From: Klebsiella pneumoniae
Lineage (GTDB): Bacteria > Myxococcota_A > UBA796 > GCA-2862545
NCBI GenBank assembly: GCA_945861065.1
Contig: CAMASI010000042.1
Coordinates: 1 to 37,694 of the forward strand
DNA length: 37,694 bases
Direction of reading: 5' to 3'
Positions 22,479 to 31,309 of the stretch are shown piece by piece (positions within the stretch are counted from its first letter, which is position 1; each line of letters begins with the position of its first letter). Below the pieces are notes generated by a model. It did not search any database. It had not been told where the DNA came from and was given only the letters and a program-made list of their open reading frames with translations. The translations under genes and the position numbers were made by a program.

Positions 22479-23765
22479 TGACGCCCGGAAACTCCAAGTC
22501 AGGGCGGGCGGCGTCACCAGCGTGGTGATCATCACCATGATCACCACCGCCGTGAAGACATGGGCGTCGATGATGGGCTGCCCCGCGATGGAGAGCCCGA
22601 GTCCGATGTTGGCGAAAATCAGCCCGACCTCGCCGCGGGGGATCATCCCGAGCCCCACGGGCACGCGGCGGATCGACCGGTCGATCACCCCAAACATGCA
22701 GAGTTGCTTGCCTGCGATGGCGGCGAAGGTGAGCGCGAGAGCGAGCCCGAGAACACTGCCTTCGCCCAACGTCGCCAGATCGACGCGGAAGCCCATCAGC
22801 ACGAAGAAGATGGGCGCGAGGAATTGGGAGACCGGGCGGATGAGCTCTTCGAGCGGGCGTTCGCCCTGGTCCACAAAAGTCTTGTAGTGCGCGCCTTCGA
22901 GTACGAGCCCCGCGGCGAAGGCGCCTACGATGGGCGCGAGACCCACCGCCGTGGACAGCCACGAGAGCAGAAAGCAAAATGCCAGGCTAATCCCGAGGAG
23001 TACCCCCCCACCCCGAAGTTTTGCCGCCGTCCGGTATATGCGGGGGGCGAGCAGTACGCCAAGGCCCACGGCCGCCCCGAGGAATAAGGCCGCCTTCGCG
23101 ATGATCCAGCCGATGGGTGCAAACTCCGCTGGAATACCCGCGTCCGCGGCCTCGATGATTCCGCTCACAGCCGCGAGGATTACCAGGCCGAGCACGTCGT
23201 CGATGACGGCGGCGCCGAGAATCACCCGCGCCTCCTTCGTTTGCGATTGGCCGAGGTCGGCGAGCACGCGAGCGGTGATGCCGACGCTGGTCGCTGTGAG
23301 CGCGGCTCCCAAGAAGAGGTGTACATAGAACGACCGTTCCGGCAGGAGAATTTGCCCGACCGCGATGCCGAGGAGCATTGGCGCGACGACGCCAAGGAGG
23401 GCGACGAGCGCCGCGGACGGTCCCACCTTCGCCATCTTGCTCACGGTCGACTCCAGGCCGACCTCAAACAAGAGCACAATCACCCCGAGGTTGGCGAGCC
23501 CGTCGATGAAGTTGTCGTCGCCGATGGGGAGGAAGGCGTTCAACCCGAGCAGGGCAACGTTGCCGAGGATGACGCCGGCGACCAACTCGCCGAGGACGGC
23601 CGGCTGCCCGAGTCGCTGGGCGGTGTCGGCGCCAACCTTGGCGGCGAGCAACACGACGGTCAGGCCGAAGAGGGTGGCGCCGAACGCGCTGTGGTCGTCG
23701 CCGCCAGACGCCCAGACGAGCGCTGGGCAGAGGATGACGAGGATGGCCAATACGGAGGGTCGCAC
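22461..23765 (-). CDS. CPA2-family cation/proton antiporter
   Basis: 434 residues from a GTG start, with an N-terminal signal-like helix and about 12-13 transmembrane segments. GQPAVLGELVAGVILGN is the family's first conserved block. GAALTATSVGITARVLADLG and ARVILGAAVIDDVLGLVILA follow; the Asp-Asp pair is the ion-binding site of electrogenic (NapA/NhaA-type) exchangers. FLAPIFFVLMGFRVDL and GMIPRGEVGLIFANIGL also match KefB/NapA proteins. It should exchange Na+ or K+ for H+ in the inner membrane. There is no C-terminal RCK/TrkA domain. The last residues SGHAAK and the stop codon come from the terminus of the inverted-repeat element, so the original C-terminus was replaced or slightly extended. 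Confidence 0.92.
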   Translation of the reverse strand: MRPSVLAILVILCPALVWASGGDDHSAFGATLFGLTVVLLAAKVGADTAQRLGQPAVLGELVAGVILGNVALLGLNAFLPIGDDNFIDGLANLGVIVLLFEVGLESTVSKMAKVGPSAALVALLGVVAPMLLGIAVGQILLPERSFYVHLFLGAALTATSVGITARVLADLGQSQTKEARVILGAAVIDDVLGLVILAAVSGIIEAADAGIPAEFAPIGWIIAKAALFLGAAVGLGVLLAPRIYRTAAKLRGGGVLLGISLAFCFLLSWLSTAVGLAPIVGAFAAGLVLEGAHYKTFVDQGERPLEELIRPVSQFLAPIFFVLMGFRVDLATLGEGSVLGLALALTFAAIAGKQLCMFGVIDRSIRRVPVGLGMIPRGEVGLIFANIGLGLSIAGQPIIDAHVFTAVVIMVMITTLVTPPALTWSFRASGHAAK

Positions 23766-23786
23766 GTGGGCGCCGCTCTATCGCTC

Positions 23787-24407
23787 TCAGAACCCACCGG
23801 TCGTGCTACCGACCGGAACGTACCCATCCTCCCATTCCCACGTCAGCGTCGTGCCCACCAGAGTGGCGTAGCTGCCCGGCACCCAATCGGTTCCGTCAAA
23901 CACCATGAGGAGTTCGCGGTGCCCGATGTAGTCTGGGTCGTACCCGTACGAAACGACGGCACCATCCAGCGTTCCCACAGTCTGGGCGTCAACGCCAACC
24001 GAGGCGAGACACGCGCCACCATCGACGGAAACCTGGCTGGCACTGCGCTGCAGGTCCCAAGCAAATTCGCAGGCCGCACAGTCGTCTCGCGAGACGGTGT
24101 TGCTCAGCGTTGTTGTGATTTCGCACACGACATTGCCGTCACCATCGTCGTCGATGACCCGCCACGTTTCATTCGCGTCGAAACCACCGTCTACCTCCGC
24201 AACCCCCAAACGCAAGAACAGGCCGGTCGCAACGTCGGTGTTCGAGGGCGGCGTGCTCTGCGTTGGGCCGTCGGTAGGATCGGTTTCAACGCCAACAACG
24301 GAGGCACCGCCACCCCCGGGGCCGCATGCCGCCATGGCGAGGGTCGCCCAACCGAGGTAGGAGCGCGGCAAGACAAACCGGAAGTCGAGGTGCTGCATGA
24401 TGGGCAT
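23787..24407 (-). CDS. Lipoprotein of unknown function
   Basis: 206 residues beginning MPIMQHLDFRFVLPRSYLGWATLAMAACGPGGGG, with basic residues before a hydrophobic core and lipobox MAAC. The mature part starts with a Gly/Thr/Pro linker and contains VIDDDGDGNVVCEITTTL and SRDDCAACEFAWDLQRS. It resembles small lipoproteins that carry a CAACEFAWD-type motif in delta-group genomes. An ATG at 24398 is an alternative start. That codon overlaps the start codon of the divergent lipoprotein gene. Starts further upstream (to 24596) would lie inside that gene and are rejected. Function unknown. Confidence 0.7.
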   Translation of the reverse strand: MPIMQHLDFRFVLPRSYLGWATLAMAACGPGGGGASVVGVETDPTDGPTQSTPPSNTDVATGLFLRLGVAEVDGGFDANETWRVIDDDGDGNVVCEITTTLSNTVSRDDCAACEFAWDLQRSASQVSVDGGACLASVGVDAQTVGTLDGAVVSYGYDPDYIGHRELLMVFDGTDWVPGSYATLVGTTLTWEWEDGYVPVGSTTGGF

Positions 24408-25824
24408 TGGTCTCACCGCACTACTAGCATGTACCAGCACCGCCGTTCTCCTCGGTCCCGTGACATCCGGCCCAAGCGGCACGACGACGGAGCCTAGGAC
24501 ATCGAACGGTGGGACCACAGACGGTGCCCCAGACAACGTCGTTCCCGTCGAACTGACCGGACTGTCGGCGTCGTTGCACGACACCGTGGGCAGCATTGTG
24601 GTCGTGGATTGGGTTCAGTCAGGGGTGGCCGACCTCGCGTTGTCCTTCAGTGTCGACCCAGGGGTATGGCAGACCACGCCGACGCGGGGCCTCGCCAAGG
24701 GAGCGCACCAGGAGTGGATCGTAGGGGTGCCCTACGGGGCGAATGTGACATGGCGGGTCGTTGCAACGGGTGGCTTCGGCACGGTCGAATCTCCCGAGCA
24801 CGACATCGAGACGGCAGCAGCTCCCGAGGGCCTGCCCATCGGCGAGGTGCTGGTTTCGGACGCCTGGGACCCTGCGTTCCCGTATGTACTCGCCTCAACC
24901 CAAGTGGCTGGCGGGGACTTCGGCGATGTGTGGTTCGCCCAGATTCTAGATCGAAGTGGGCGCGTCGTGTGGTCGTGGGAATCGGACCGCGAACATATCA
25001 TCATGCACCCCCGCTTGTCGTACGACGGCCTTGCGCTGCTGATCGACGCCAATAGTTATTGGGGATTGTTCGATGGGGGAGACGACTCCAGCGTCAGCCG
25101 AATGACACTGGACGGAAATGTGGAGCATACCTGGGTGACCCCCGGACTCCACCACCCGTTCACCGAATTGCCTGGGAATATTCTTGCCTATGGTGCTGCC
25201 GAATTTCCATATCGAAACGAATTCATCATTGAGGTCGACGTCGCCGCTACCCAACGAATTGTTTTTGATTGTGAGGCATGGCTCGACGACGTAAACACCA
25301 ACGAGTATTGTGGATCGAACACGCTAAACTGGCGGGAGTCGTCGAATAGTTACCTTTTCAGCTTTTATAGCATGGATTCGATTCTCGACATTGACGCTGC
25401 CAGCGGCGCGGTCACCCGCGCTTTCGGTCAAGTGAAAACTGCGTACGCCTTTGAGCCAGAAGACACCACCTTCTGGTGGCAACATGGCGGGAATTGGACG
25501 CCGGAAGGCACGCTGATCACATCGACCTACGACGCCGAAGAGGGCCGCGAAACCATCGTGCGGGAATACGAAGTGGACGACGCAAACGAGACGCTAGTTG
25601 AATTGCGCAGCTTTGGGTTGGGATCCGGGTTGTTCGGGGAGGAGATGGGCGAGGTGACGCGCATGGCGTCGGGCCACACGATGCACAACACCGGAACGTT
25701 GCCGCGCATCCGCGAGTACGATGTGGACGGCGCGGTGGTGTGGGACTTCGGCTGGCCCGATGGAGACGTAGGCCGGACCACGCCCTTAGCGTCGCTGTAC
25801 GTGCTGTTGCCGGACCGCCTATAG
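24397..25824 (+). CDS. Arylsulfotransferase (ASST)-like beta-propeller lipoprotein
   Basis: 475 residues. MMGIGLTALLACTST carries a lipobox; GAGG at 24387-24390 precedes the ATG at 24397, and an in-frame stop at 24358 rules out an upstream start. A Thr/Gly linker and one Ig-like domain (to about residue 135) come first. The rest follows the arylsulfotransferase propeller pattern: VWFAQILDRSGRVVWSW, HIIMHPRLSYDGLALLID, VSRMTLDGNVEHTW, HHPFTELPGNILAYG, RMASGHTMHNTGTLPRIREYDVDGAVVWDF. Catalytic ASST proteins transfer sulfate between phenols using a conserved His. HHPF and HTMHN are candidates, but activity is not assured, as many lipoprotein relatives are uncharacterised. Convergent with a doubtful small ORF downstream. 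Confidence 0.78.
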   Translation: MMGIGLTALLACTSTAVLLGPVTSGPSGTTTEPRTSNGGTTDGAPDNVVPVELTGLSASLHDTVGSIVVVDWVQSGVADLALSFSVDPGVWQTTPTRGLAKGAHQEWIVGVPYGANVTWRVVATGGFGTVESPEHDIETAAAPEGLPIGEVLVSDAWDPAFPYVLASTQVAGGDFGDVWFAQILDRSGRVVWSWESDREHIIMHPRLSYDGLALLIDANSYWGLFDGGDDSSVSRMTLDGNVEHTWVTPGLHHPFTELPGNILAYGAAEFPYRNEFIIEVDVAATQRIVFDCEAWLDDVNTNEYCGSNTLNWRESSNSYLFSFYSMDSILDIDAASGAVTRAFGQVKTAYAFEPEDTTFWWQHGGNWTPEGTLITSTYDAEEGRETIVREYEVDDANETLVELRSFGLGSGLFGEEMGEVTRMASGHTMHNTGTLPRIREYDVDGAVVWDFGWPDGDVGRTTPLASLYVLLPDRL

Positions 25825-25830
25825 CTGTGG

Positions 25831-26076
25831 CTACGTCAGGGCAATCCACAATACCTGGGCGGCCGTTTTGGTGTGTTGCTCGGTGTCGCGTTTGGCGCGG
25901 GAGTGATTCGGCCGGGTCGGGCGTGGTTGCACGGCGTGTCGATTGACGGAGATTTCTGCGTCGCTGGCCGGCACCCCTTCCGCCGCCACGGTTGCGGTCT
26001 CGATAGGAGGCGTTTCCAGGCAGGCTACCCCTGTCCAGACTACGTTCGTAATGATGTCAGCGTCGCTCACGGTCAC
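25831..26076 (-). CDS. Doubtful small ORF downstream of hemW
   Basis: 81 codons from a GTG 9 bp after the hemW stop; a second GTG at 26070 has AGG five bases upstream. The product (MTVSDADIITNVVWTGVACLET to QVLWIALT) matches no family and is polar apart from its ends. Position and strand are consistent with a last gene of the operon. The 261-bp gap otherwise shows nothing, so it may equally be untranslated. Confidence 0.3.
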   Translation of the reverse strand: MTVSDADIITNVVWTGVACLETPPIETATVAAEGVPASDAEISVNRHAVQPRPTRPNHSRAKRDTEQHTKTAAQVLWIALT

Positions 26077-26085
26077 CTGCGTGGT

Positions 26086-27309
26086 TCAGTCCGAGGGGAT
26101 GCGTTCGCCGCCCTTGACGCGCACCTCGTTGGTGCCGTCGCCTTCCGTCGAAGACGCCGTGTTCCGCACGACGACTGCGGTGTGCACGTCGCTGAGTTTT
26201 TCCCAGGTATCTACGGGCACCAATGCGTCCACGAGCGCCCTCCCCACGCCATCGGCAACCGCGAAGCCAGCGTCGGTCAGCGCGAGGTGCCCGTCTGAAT
26301 GCGTCAGCGCGCCGCCGCGGTGCAGTCGATTGACGACATCCACGTGGGGCCTGTACCCCGTAGCCTCGCCGAAGAGGTTGAGGTTCAACCCCTCAACGAG
26401 CCGTAAAGCGGGCCACAGGCGGTCCACTGCGGCGACCCGTGCCGTCGGCGTCTCTTCTGTGAGCGCAGCGCCACTGAGCCAGCCGGCGACGTCGTCGGTC
26501 TCGGCCGTGCGCTCCCCAGTGGGGCGAAACCCGTGTGCGCCCGGACCCACGCCCGCGTACGGCAACCCCGTCCAGTACACGCGGTTGTGTTGCGACTGGT
26601 GGCCGGCCCTCGCGAAATTCGACACCTCGTACCGGTGTAGCCCCGCGGCGCGTGTCCGTTCAACCAACCGGTCGTAGGCCACGCGCCAAGCTTCGTCATC
26701 GACAGCCCGTCGTCCTCGTTTGGCCTCGCCAAACCGGGTTCCTGGTTCGATCGTGAGGCCATACGCCGACACATGCGGTGCGTCTGCTGAAAGAACTGCG
26801 TCGATGTCGGCGTCTAGCGAGTCCCCGGACCCTTGCTCGACGCCGAACATCAGATCGATGGACCAGGTCGGAAAACTATCGGCGACACGCTTGATGGCCT
26901 CGGCCGCGTGGCGCCGGCTGTGTTCCCGACCGAGCACCTTGGCCGTGGCCGACTGAAAGGACTGCACCCCGAGACTGACCCGCGTCACGCCTGCGGCTGC
27001 TGCAGCGTGCACCCAGTGTTCATCGACGTCCTCGGGATTGGCTTCGACGGTCACCTCAGCGCTCGCTTGCCGTTCGACCGAGTCCAGGAGCCTCCGCAGT
27101 TCGACACCGGGCATGCGTGAGGGTGTGCCGCCGCCCAGATAAAGCGTAGCTGGCGGCGCCCCGAACAGGGGTCGTTCGACCGCAATGCGGTCGATCAGCC
27201 GGTCCACGAAGCGTGCCCACGGGACGTCACGCCACGTGACGAGGGTGAAGGCACAGTAGGGGCAGCGGGCTCGGCAAAATGGGACGTGGACGTACAGCGC
27301 CCAGGTCAT
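26086..27309 (-). CDS. hemW: HemW, radical SAM heme chaperone
   Basis: 407 residues. The radical SAM cluster motif is C12-x3-C16-x2-C19 (FCRARCPYCAF), followed by the SAM-binding TLYLGGGTPS. TVEANPEDV, VSLGVQSFQSATAKVLGREHS, IDLMFGVEQGSGDSLDADI and the HemW marker HNRVYW (QHNRVYWTGLPYAGVGPGAHGF) are all present. HemW binds heme and transfers it to respiratory proteins. It is often mis-annotated as coproporphyrinogen oxidase HemN, which has a different N-terminus. A C-terminal tail of about 35 residues after DALVPVDTWEKL is extra. The start overlaps the M16 peptidase stop by 4 bp (ATGA). Confidence 0.93.
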   Translation of the reverse strand: MTWALYVHVPFCRARCPYCAFTLVTWRDVPWARFVDRLIDRIAVERPLFGAPPATLYLGGGTPSRMPGVELRRLLDSVERQASAEVTVEANPEDVDEHWVHAAAAAGVTRVSLGVQSFQSATAKVLGREHSRRHAAEAIKRVADSFPTWSIDLMFGVEQGSGDSLDADIDAVLSADAPHVSAYGLTIEPGTRFGEAKRGRRAVDDEAWRVAYDRLVERTRAAGLHRYEVSNFARAGHQSQHNRVYWTGLPYAGVGPGAHGFRPTGERTAETDDVAGWLSGAALTEETPTARVAAVDRLWPALRLVEGLNLNLFGEATGYRPHVDVVNRLHRGGALTHSDGHLALTDAGFAVADGVGRALVDALVPVDTWEKLSDVHTAVVVRNTASSTEGDGTNEVRVKGGERIPSD

Positions 27310-29825
27310 CGGCGGAGCGGCGTCGCAATGACCTCAACGGGGGCTCCGAGCGCGGCCCACACGTCCGTCACGGCAGCGACGGTGACAGCATCCAACCCCT
27401 GTCTGGTCGCTTCGATGCCGTACGGAAGGTCAAAACGGTCGGCCATCGCGAGGTCGAGCGCCCGTCCGACCGCACGTTGCTGGCCCGTAGCGATTGCGGT
27501 GAGGGTCGCGCGCCGTGCACGGTGAATTTCCGCCGGGTCTGGTGGCTGAGACAGTAGGCCTTGCACGACGTCGTTGAGCGCCTCTCTGGCCTCTTCCACC
27601 CTGTGCGTGTCCGTAGCGAGCCCGGTCATCACAATCCCGCCGACGGGACCTTCCCACGAGTTTGCCCACACGGCGTAGCCGAGCGCTCGGCGCTCCCGCA
27701 ATTCCATGAACATTCGGCCGGACTGGCTGCCCAAAATGGAAGTGGCGATGGCGAGGGCGTAGCGTTCGGGGTCCGACCAACAAAGGCCCTGCCAGGCGAA
27801 TTGTACGTAGGCCTGTTCGTGACCGGCGGACACGAGACGGGGCGCGACACCGATCGCTTGGTGGGGCGTTTGCACGGTTGGCGGCGCGCCCGTTGGCAGC
27901 TTGTTGAGCCACGGTCCCAACACGTCGAGCACCGCATCGGGTTCGACACCCCCTGCGACAGCGACGACGACGTTGTTGGCTACGAGGTTTCGTTTATGAA
28001 ACTTCCGAATGCCGGCTGGGTCGATGGCCTTGAGGCTCTTGTACGTACCGAGGGGCGACAGTCGCCACGGATGGCCGGGGAACAACATCTCCCAACACGT
28101 CGTTTGCACGACCTGTTGCGGGCGATCCGGCAAGGTATCCAGGTCTTCTTTGAGCTCGTTCGTGATGCGCGCGACGTCTTCTGCTTCGAAATGCGGGTCT
28201 GCAAGCACAGCGCCAATCAGGTGGAGTGCGTCGATGCTTGCGTCGACGGGGAATGACGCGGCGATCTGAACGCCCCCACGGCCTGCTGCCGGGTCGAGGA
28301 CCAGGCCAGCGGCGTCTACGGCGTCGCCAAAACCATTGACGTCATAGTCTCCGGCGCCGTACTGGAGCAAGTGGGACCAAGCCTGGCCGATGCCCGACGA
28401 CCTTGGTTCTTCCAAGAGTCCGCCTCCGAGCGCGGTGATCGCCAATCCGGCCACTTCTCCGCCGCTCGGCAGCACCACCAATCGGGCGCCATTGTCGAGG
28501 GTGAATCGGGTGGGCTCATGGCTCGGCCTGAGTTGCGTCGGCGCGACGTGCTGACCGGGCAACGCGGTGAGCCGATCGACATCCCGGCGGGAAAGGCCGC
28601 CGTCCAAAAAAGCCAGGGTGGTGGCCGCGGGGTCCATATACGTGCGTGCCACGCGGCGAATGTCAGAAGGGCTGACCTCCGCGATCGCGCGTCGCCATCG
28701 GAAACGGCCGTCCAGGTGGCCGGTCCTTGCGACGTACCAAGCGCTGTTGTCGGCGACGCCCTCCACAGTCTCGTCGTCAAAAAGGCTGTCGTGTTGAAGC
28801 ACGCCCCGAGCGCGGTCGATCTGGGAAATCGACAGACCCTGTCGAACGACCCTACGAACCACGTCCAAGGCTGTTTCTGCTGCTGCTAGCGTGCGCCCTT
28901 CCATGGGGAGAAAGCCGAGCGACAGGCTGCCCCCTTGCGTCATTGGCGAATGGTCAGCCCAACTGTCGGTGGCCACGTCGCGGTCGAGGTGCAGTTCGTC
29001 TTGAAGCAGGCTCGCTTGCCCCTCCCCCAAGGCGGCGGCGAGCACGTCCAGGGCCGCAGCATCTGGGTGCCCAATGCCAGGTGTGCGCCACGCCATATGC
29101 ACGACCGTGCTGTCAAATCCCGATTTTCCGCGGACAATGTGGCCATGGGGAGCCGCGGCGGGAGAGGGGATGGGTTTGCGCTCGGCGCCGCGCGCCCACC
29201 CGCCGAGGTGCTTTTTGGCGACGTCCTCGACGTGTTTCGGGTCCACAGGACCGACTAGGACCAAACGCGCACGGTTGGGCGTCCAGTTTTGGGACCAGAA
29301 TTCCCGTACGTCCGTTTCGCGGAGTTTTTTGACGCTGGCCACGGTGCCGAGCACGGGTCGACCGTAGGCATGACCTGGGTACAACGCTGCGTGAAGCACG
29401 TCTTGTACGACGGTTTCCGGGTCGTCGTCGTACGAGCGGATTTCGTCGAGCACCACGAATCGCTCGCGTTCCAGCTCGGCGGGGTCCAAACGAGGGAATC
29501 GCACCATGTCTGCGATGACGTCGAGCACGCCTTCCCAGTCCGTCGCGTCCACCGTGGCGTGCAACACGGTTTCTTCATGTGACGTAAATGCGTTGAGGTC
29601 ACCGCCCAACGCCTCCACGTCGGCCGCCGCGGCACCGATTCCTCGCCGCTCGGTGCCTTTGAACACGAGGTGTTCAAGGAAATGTGCGACCCCTGCCGCA
29701 TCCTCACTTTCGTCCACGGTCCCGGCCTCAAGCCACAACCACACGGCGGCAAGGGGCGAGGCGTGCGGTTGTACGAGGATGTCGAGGCCGTTGTCGAGCG
29801 TGCGCCGGGTAGGCGCAACGGTCAT
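27306..29825 (-). CDS. M16-family zinc metallopeptidase, two-domain (pitrilysin-like)
   Basis: 839 residues. The inverted zinc motif HFLEH (H48, E51, H52) and the distal ligand E128, 76 residues on (FVVLDEIRSY), mark the active N-terminal M16 domain. The first half ends near residue 415. The second half (TRFTLDNGARLVVLPSGGEVAGLAI) repeats the fold without HxxEH, so it is the inactive partner that closes the chamber. There is no clear signal peptide, so it is cytoplasmic or exported by unknown means. It degrades peptides; partners unknown. It overlaps the TPR-like gene and hemW by 4 bp each, so the three are cotranscribed. Confidence 0.93.
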   Translation of the reverse strand: MTVAPTRRTLDNGLDILVQPHASPLAAVWLWLEAGTVDESEDAAGVAHFLEHLVFKGTERRGIGAAAADVEALGGDLNAFTSHEETVLHATVDATDWEGVLDVIADMVRFPRLDPAELERERFVVLDEIRSYDDDPETVVQDVLHAALYPGHAYGRPVLGTVASVKKLRETDVREFWSQNWTPNRARLVLVGPVDPKHVEDVAKKHLGGWARGAERKPIPSPAAAPHGHIVRGKSGFDSTVVHMAWRTPGIGHPDAAALDVLAAALGEGQASLLQDELHLDRDVATDSWADHSPMTQGGSLSLGFLPMEGRTLAAAETALDVVRRVVRQGLSISQIDRARGVLQHDSLFDDETVEGVADNSAWYVARTGHLDGRFRWRRAIAEVSPSDIRRVARTYMDPAATTLAFLDGGLSRRDVDRLTALPGQHVAPTQLRPSHEPTRFTLDNGARLVVLPSGGEVAGLAITALGGGLLEEPRSSGIGQAWSHLLQYGAGDYDVNGFGDAVDAAGLVLDPAAGRGGVQIAASFPVDASIDALHLIGAVLADPHFEAEDVARITNELKEDLDTLPDRPQQVVQTTCWEMLFPGHPWRLSPLGTYKSLKAIDPAGIRKFHKRNLVANNVVVAVAGGVEPDAVLDVLGPWLNKLPTGAPPTVQTPHQAIGVAPRLVSAGHEQAYVQFAWQGLCWSDPERYALAIATSILGSQSGRMFMELRERRALGYAVWANSWEGPVGGIVMTGLATDTHRVEEAREALNDVVQGLLSQPPDPAEIHRARRATLTAIATGQQRAVGRALDLAMADRFDLPYGIEATRQGLDAVTVAAVTDVWAALGAPVEVIATPLRR

Positions 29826-31309
29826 CGGGTGGCCTCACCGCGGGACATGCCTTCGGGGCAATCGGGTCGGGTGTCGATCCGGTACCAACCCAACTCGTCC
29901 ATCCAGGATTCGCCTTCGTAAGGCCATACGCGGAAGCCGCGTTTCTCTTTGGTCAGTTTTCGGAGTTTGCCGATCGGGTCGCCGAACTCGAGGGCACCGG
30001 TTGCGGCGGCGCGCTCGTAAATCTGGGCCTCCAGGTTGAGAAGGTCCAGTCGCGTGATTTCGATTCCGCCGAGCATGTCGCTGAGCTCGGTATTGGCTCT
30101 CAGAGCGCGGGCGATGACCCGCTGACCTTGCTCATCGATGACGGCGTCTCGGCGCATCGTGATCAGTTCACGGGCCTTGGTCCCGAGCGCGCTTCCGCCC
30201 AGACTGTCGATGCGGCCCAGGTCCACGTTGGCGCGGTCTACGAGGATGGCGGCGTCCGCCAATCGGTCATCGTACTTGAAGTGGCGAAGTACATTCGGTG
30301 GCAACGACGTCTTCTTTCCGGCGAGGTGGTCTCGTACGTCAGCGAAGGCCTGGGCAGGCGTCATGGTGGAGAGGGTGCTCGCAATGCCATCCCGAACCGG
30401 CGTCCAGGTGATGACGAATGCGTCGATTTCCCGCGATGCGTCTGGGAACTTGCACAACAGGAAGTAAGAGTAGGCGCGCAGCAGGTCGACTTCTGGCATG
30501 TACCAATGGTCGAAGAATGGCGTGTCGTGGGTCATCAACAGCGCCAACGTTCCCGTCATGTCATCGGCACGAAAGTGGCTCCACGCGCGTTCGTATTGCG
30601 CCTCAGGCCACAAATGGCTGCTCCGAGGCACTTTGGCGTAATGCACCATCGCAAGCGCCCAGTTGCCCTCTGCGAACATGGCACGCGCGAGGTTGAGCGA
30701 CGTGGTGTCCCGCCATTTGGGCTCGCGGTCCTTTCCTGCGACGAGTGCCTGTTGGAACGCTGTGACCGCGGCGCCGTGCGCGCCTTGAAGCGAGTTCGCA
30801 ACGCCCTTGACGACCTCCGCGTCGGCAAACGAGGGGCTCCCTTTGTCTACGAGCGGGATGAGGCCGACTGCGGCGCCGAGGTTGTCGTGACGCAGGTTGT
30901 CGCGCGCGGCGAGCAGGCCGAGCTTGGAACGTGTGTTGACGTCGGGCGAATAGGCCAGCCAGTTGACGGCGCCAGGCGCGAGGCGTTCTTCGTCGCCCAT
31001 CTCGGCCGCAAGGGCGAGGATCGTGACGAGCGCCGACCCAGTACCTGCCGGGTCGGCCTTGAGTGCCTCGTGCCAGGCGGCGAGGGCAGCTACGTCGAGG
31101 TCTACGCCGGTAAAGAGGGTGGCCAAACGACGCCACGCTTCGCCATGAGAAACGACTGCAGCGGGGTCTGCGACCATCGCGAGCAACAAGTCTCCGGCGT
31201 CGTTGCGTTTTCCTGCGGACATCGCTGCGTCCACCGCGACGAACGGCGTTTCTTCAACGGGGGGTTCCGCCGCGAGGGAAATGCCGAGCACCAGCAGCCA
31301 TCCGAGCAT
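29822..31309 (-). CDS. Exported TPR-like helical protein
   Basis: 495 residues from the ATG at 31309, which shares its A with the stop of the barrel gene (TGATG). The frame continues upstream to 31402, but the signal peptide MLGWLLVLGISLAAEPP starts here. The body is helical with TPR-like pairs (VVKGVANSLQGAHGAAVTAFQQALVAG, LNLARAMFAEGNWALAMVHYAKVP, YERAWSHFRADDMTGTLALL). Residues 390-470 look like a coiled region. Position between a barrel and a peptidase suggests an envelope complex role. Family not recognised beyond TPR. Confidence 0.75.
   Translation of the reverse strand: MLGWLLVLGISLAAEPPVEETPFVAVDAAMSAGKRNDAGDLLLAMVADPAAVVSHGEAWRRLATLFTGVDLDVAALAAWHEALKADPAGTGSALVTILALAAEMGDEERLAPGAVNWLAYSPDVNTRSKLGLLAARDNLRHDNLGAAVGLIPLVDKGSPSFADAEVVKGVANSLQGAHGAAVTAFQQALVAGKDREPKWRDTTSLNLARAMFAEGNWALAMVHYAKVPRSSHLWPEAQYERAWSHFRADDMTGTLALLMTHDTPFFDHWYMPEVDLLRAYSYFLLCKFPDASREIDAFVITWTPVRDGIASTLSTMTPAQAFADVRDHLAGKKTSLPPNVLRHFKYDDRLADAAILVDRANVDLGRIDSLGGSALGTKARELITMRRDAVIDEQGQRVIARALRANTELSDMLGGIEITRLDLLNLEAQIYERAAATGALEFGDPIGKLRKLTKEKRGFRVWPYEGESWMDELGWYRIDTRPDCPEGMSRGEATR

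Noticed and set aside
23241..24497. 418-codon plus-strand frame
   Set aside because: Antisense to the antiporter and lipoprotein genes; no motifs, Glu/Arg/His shadow composition.
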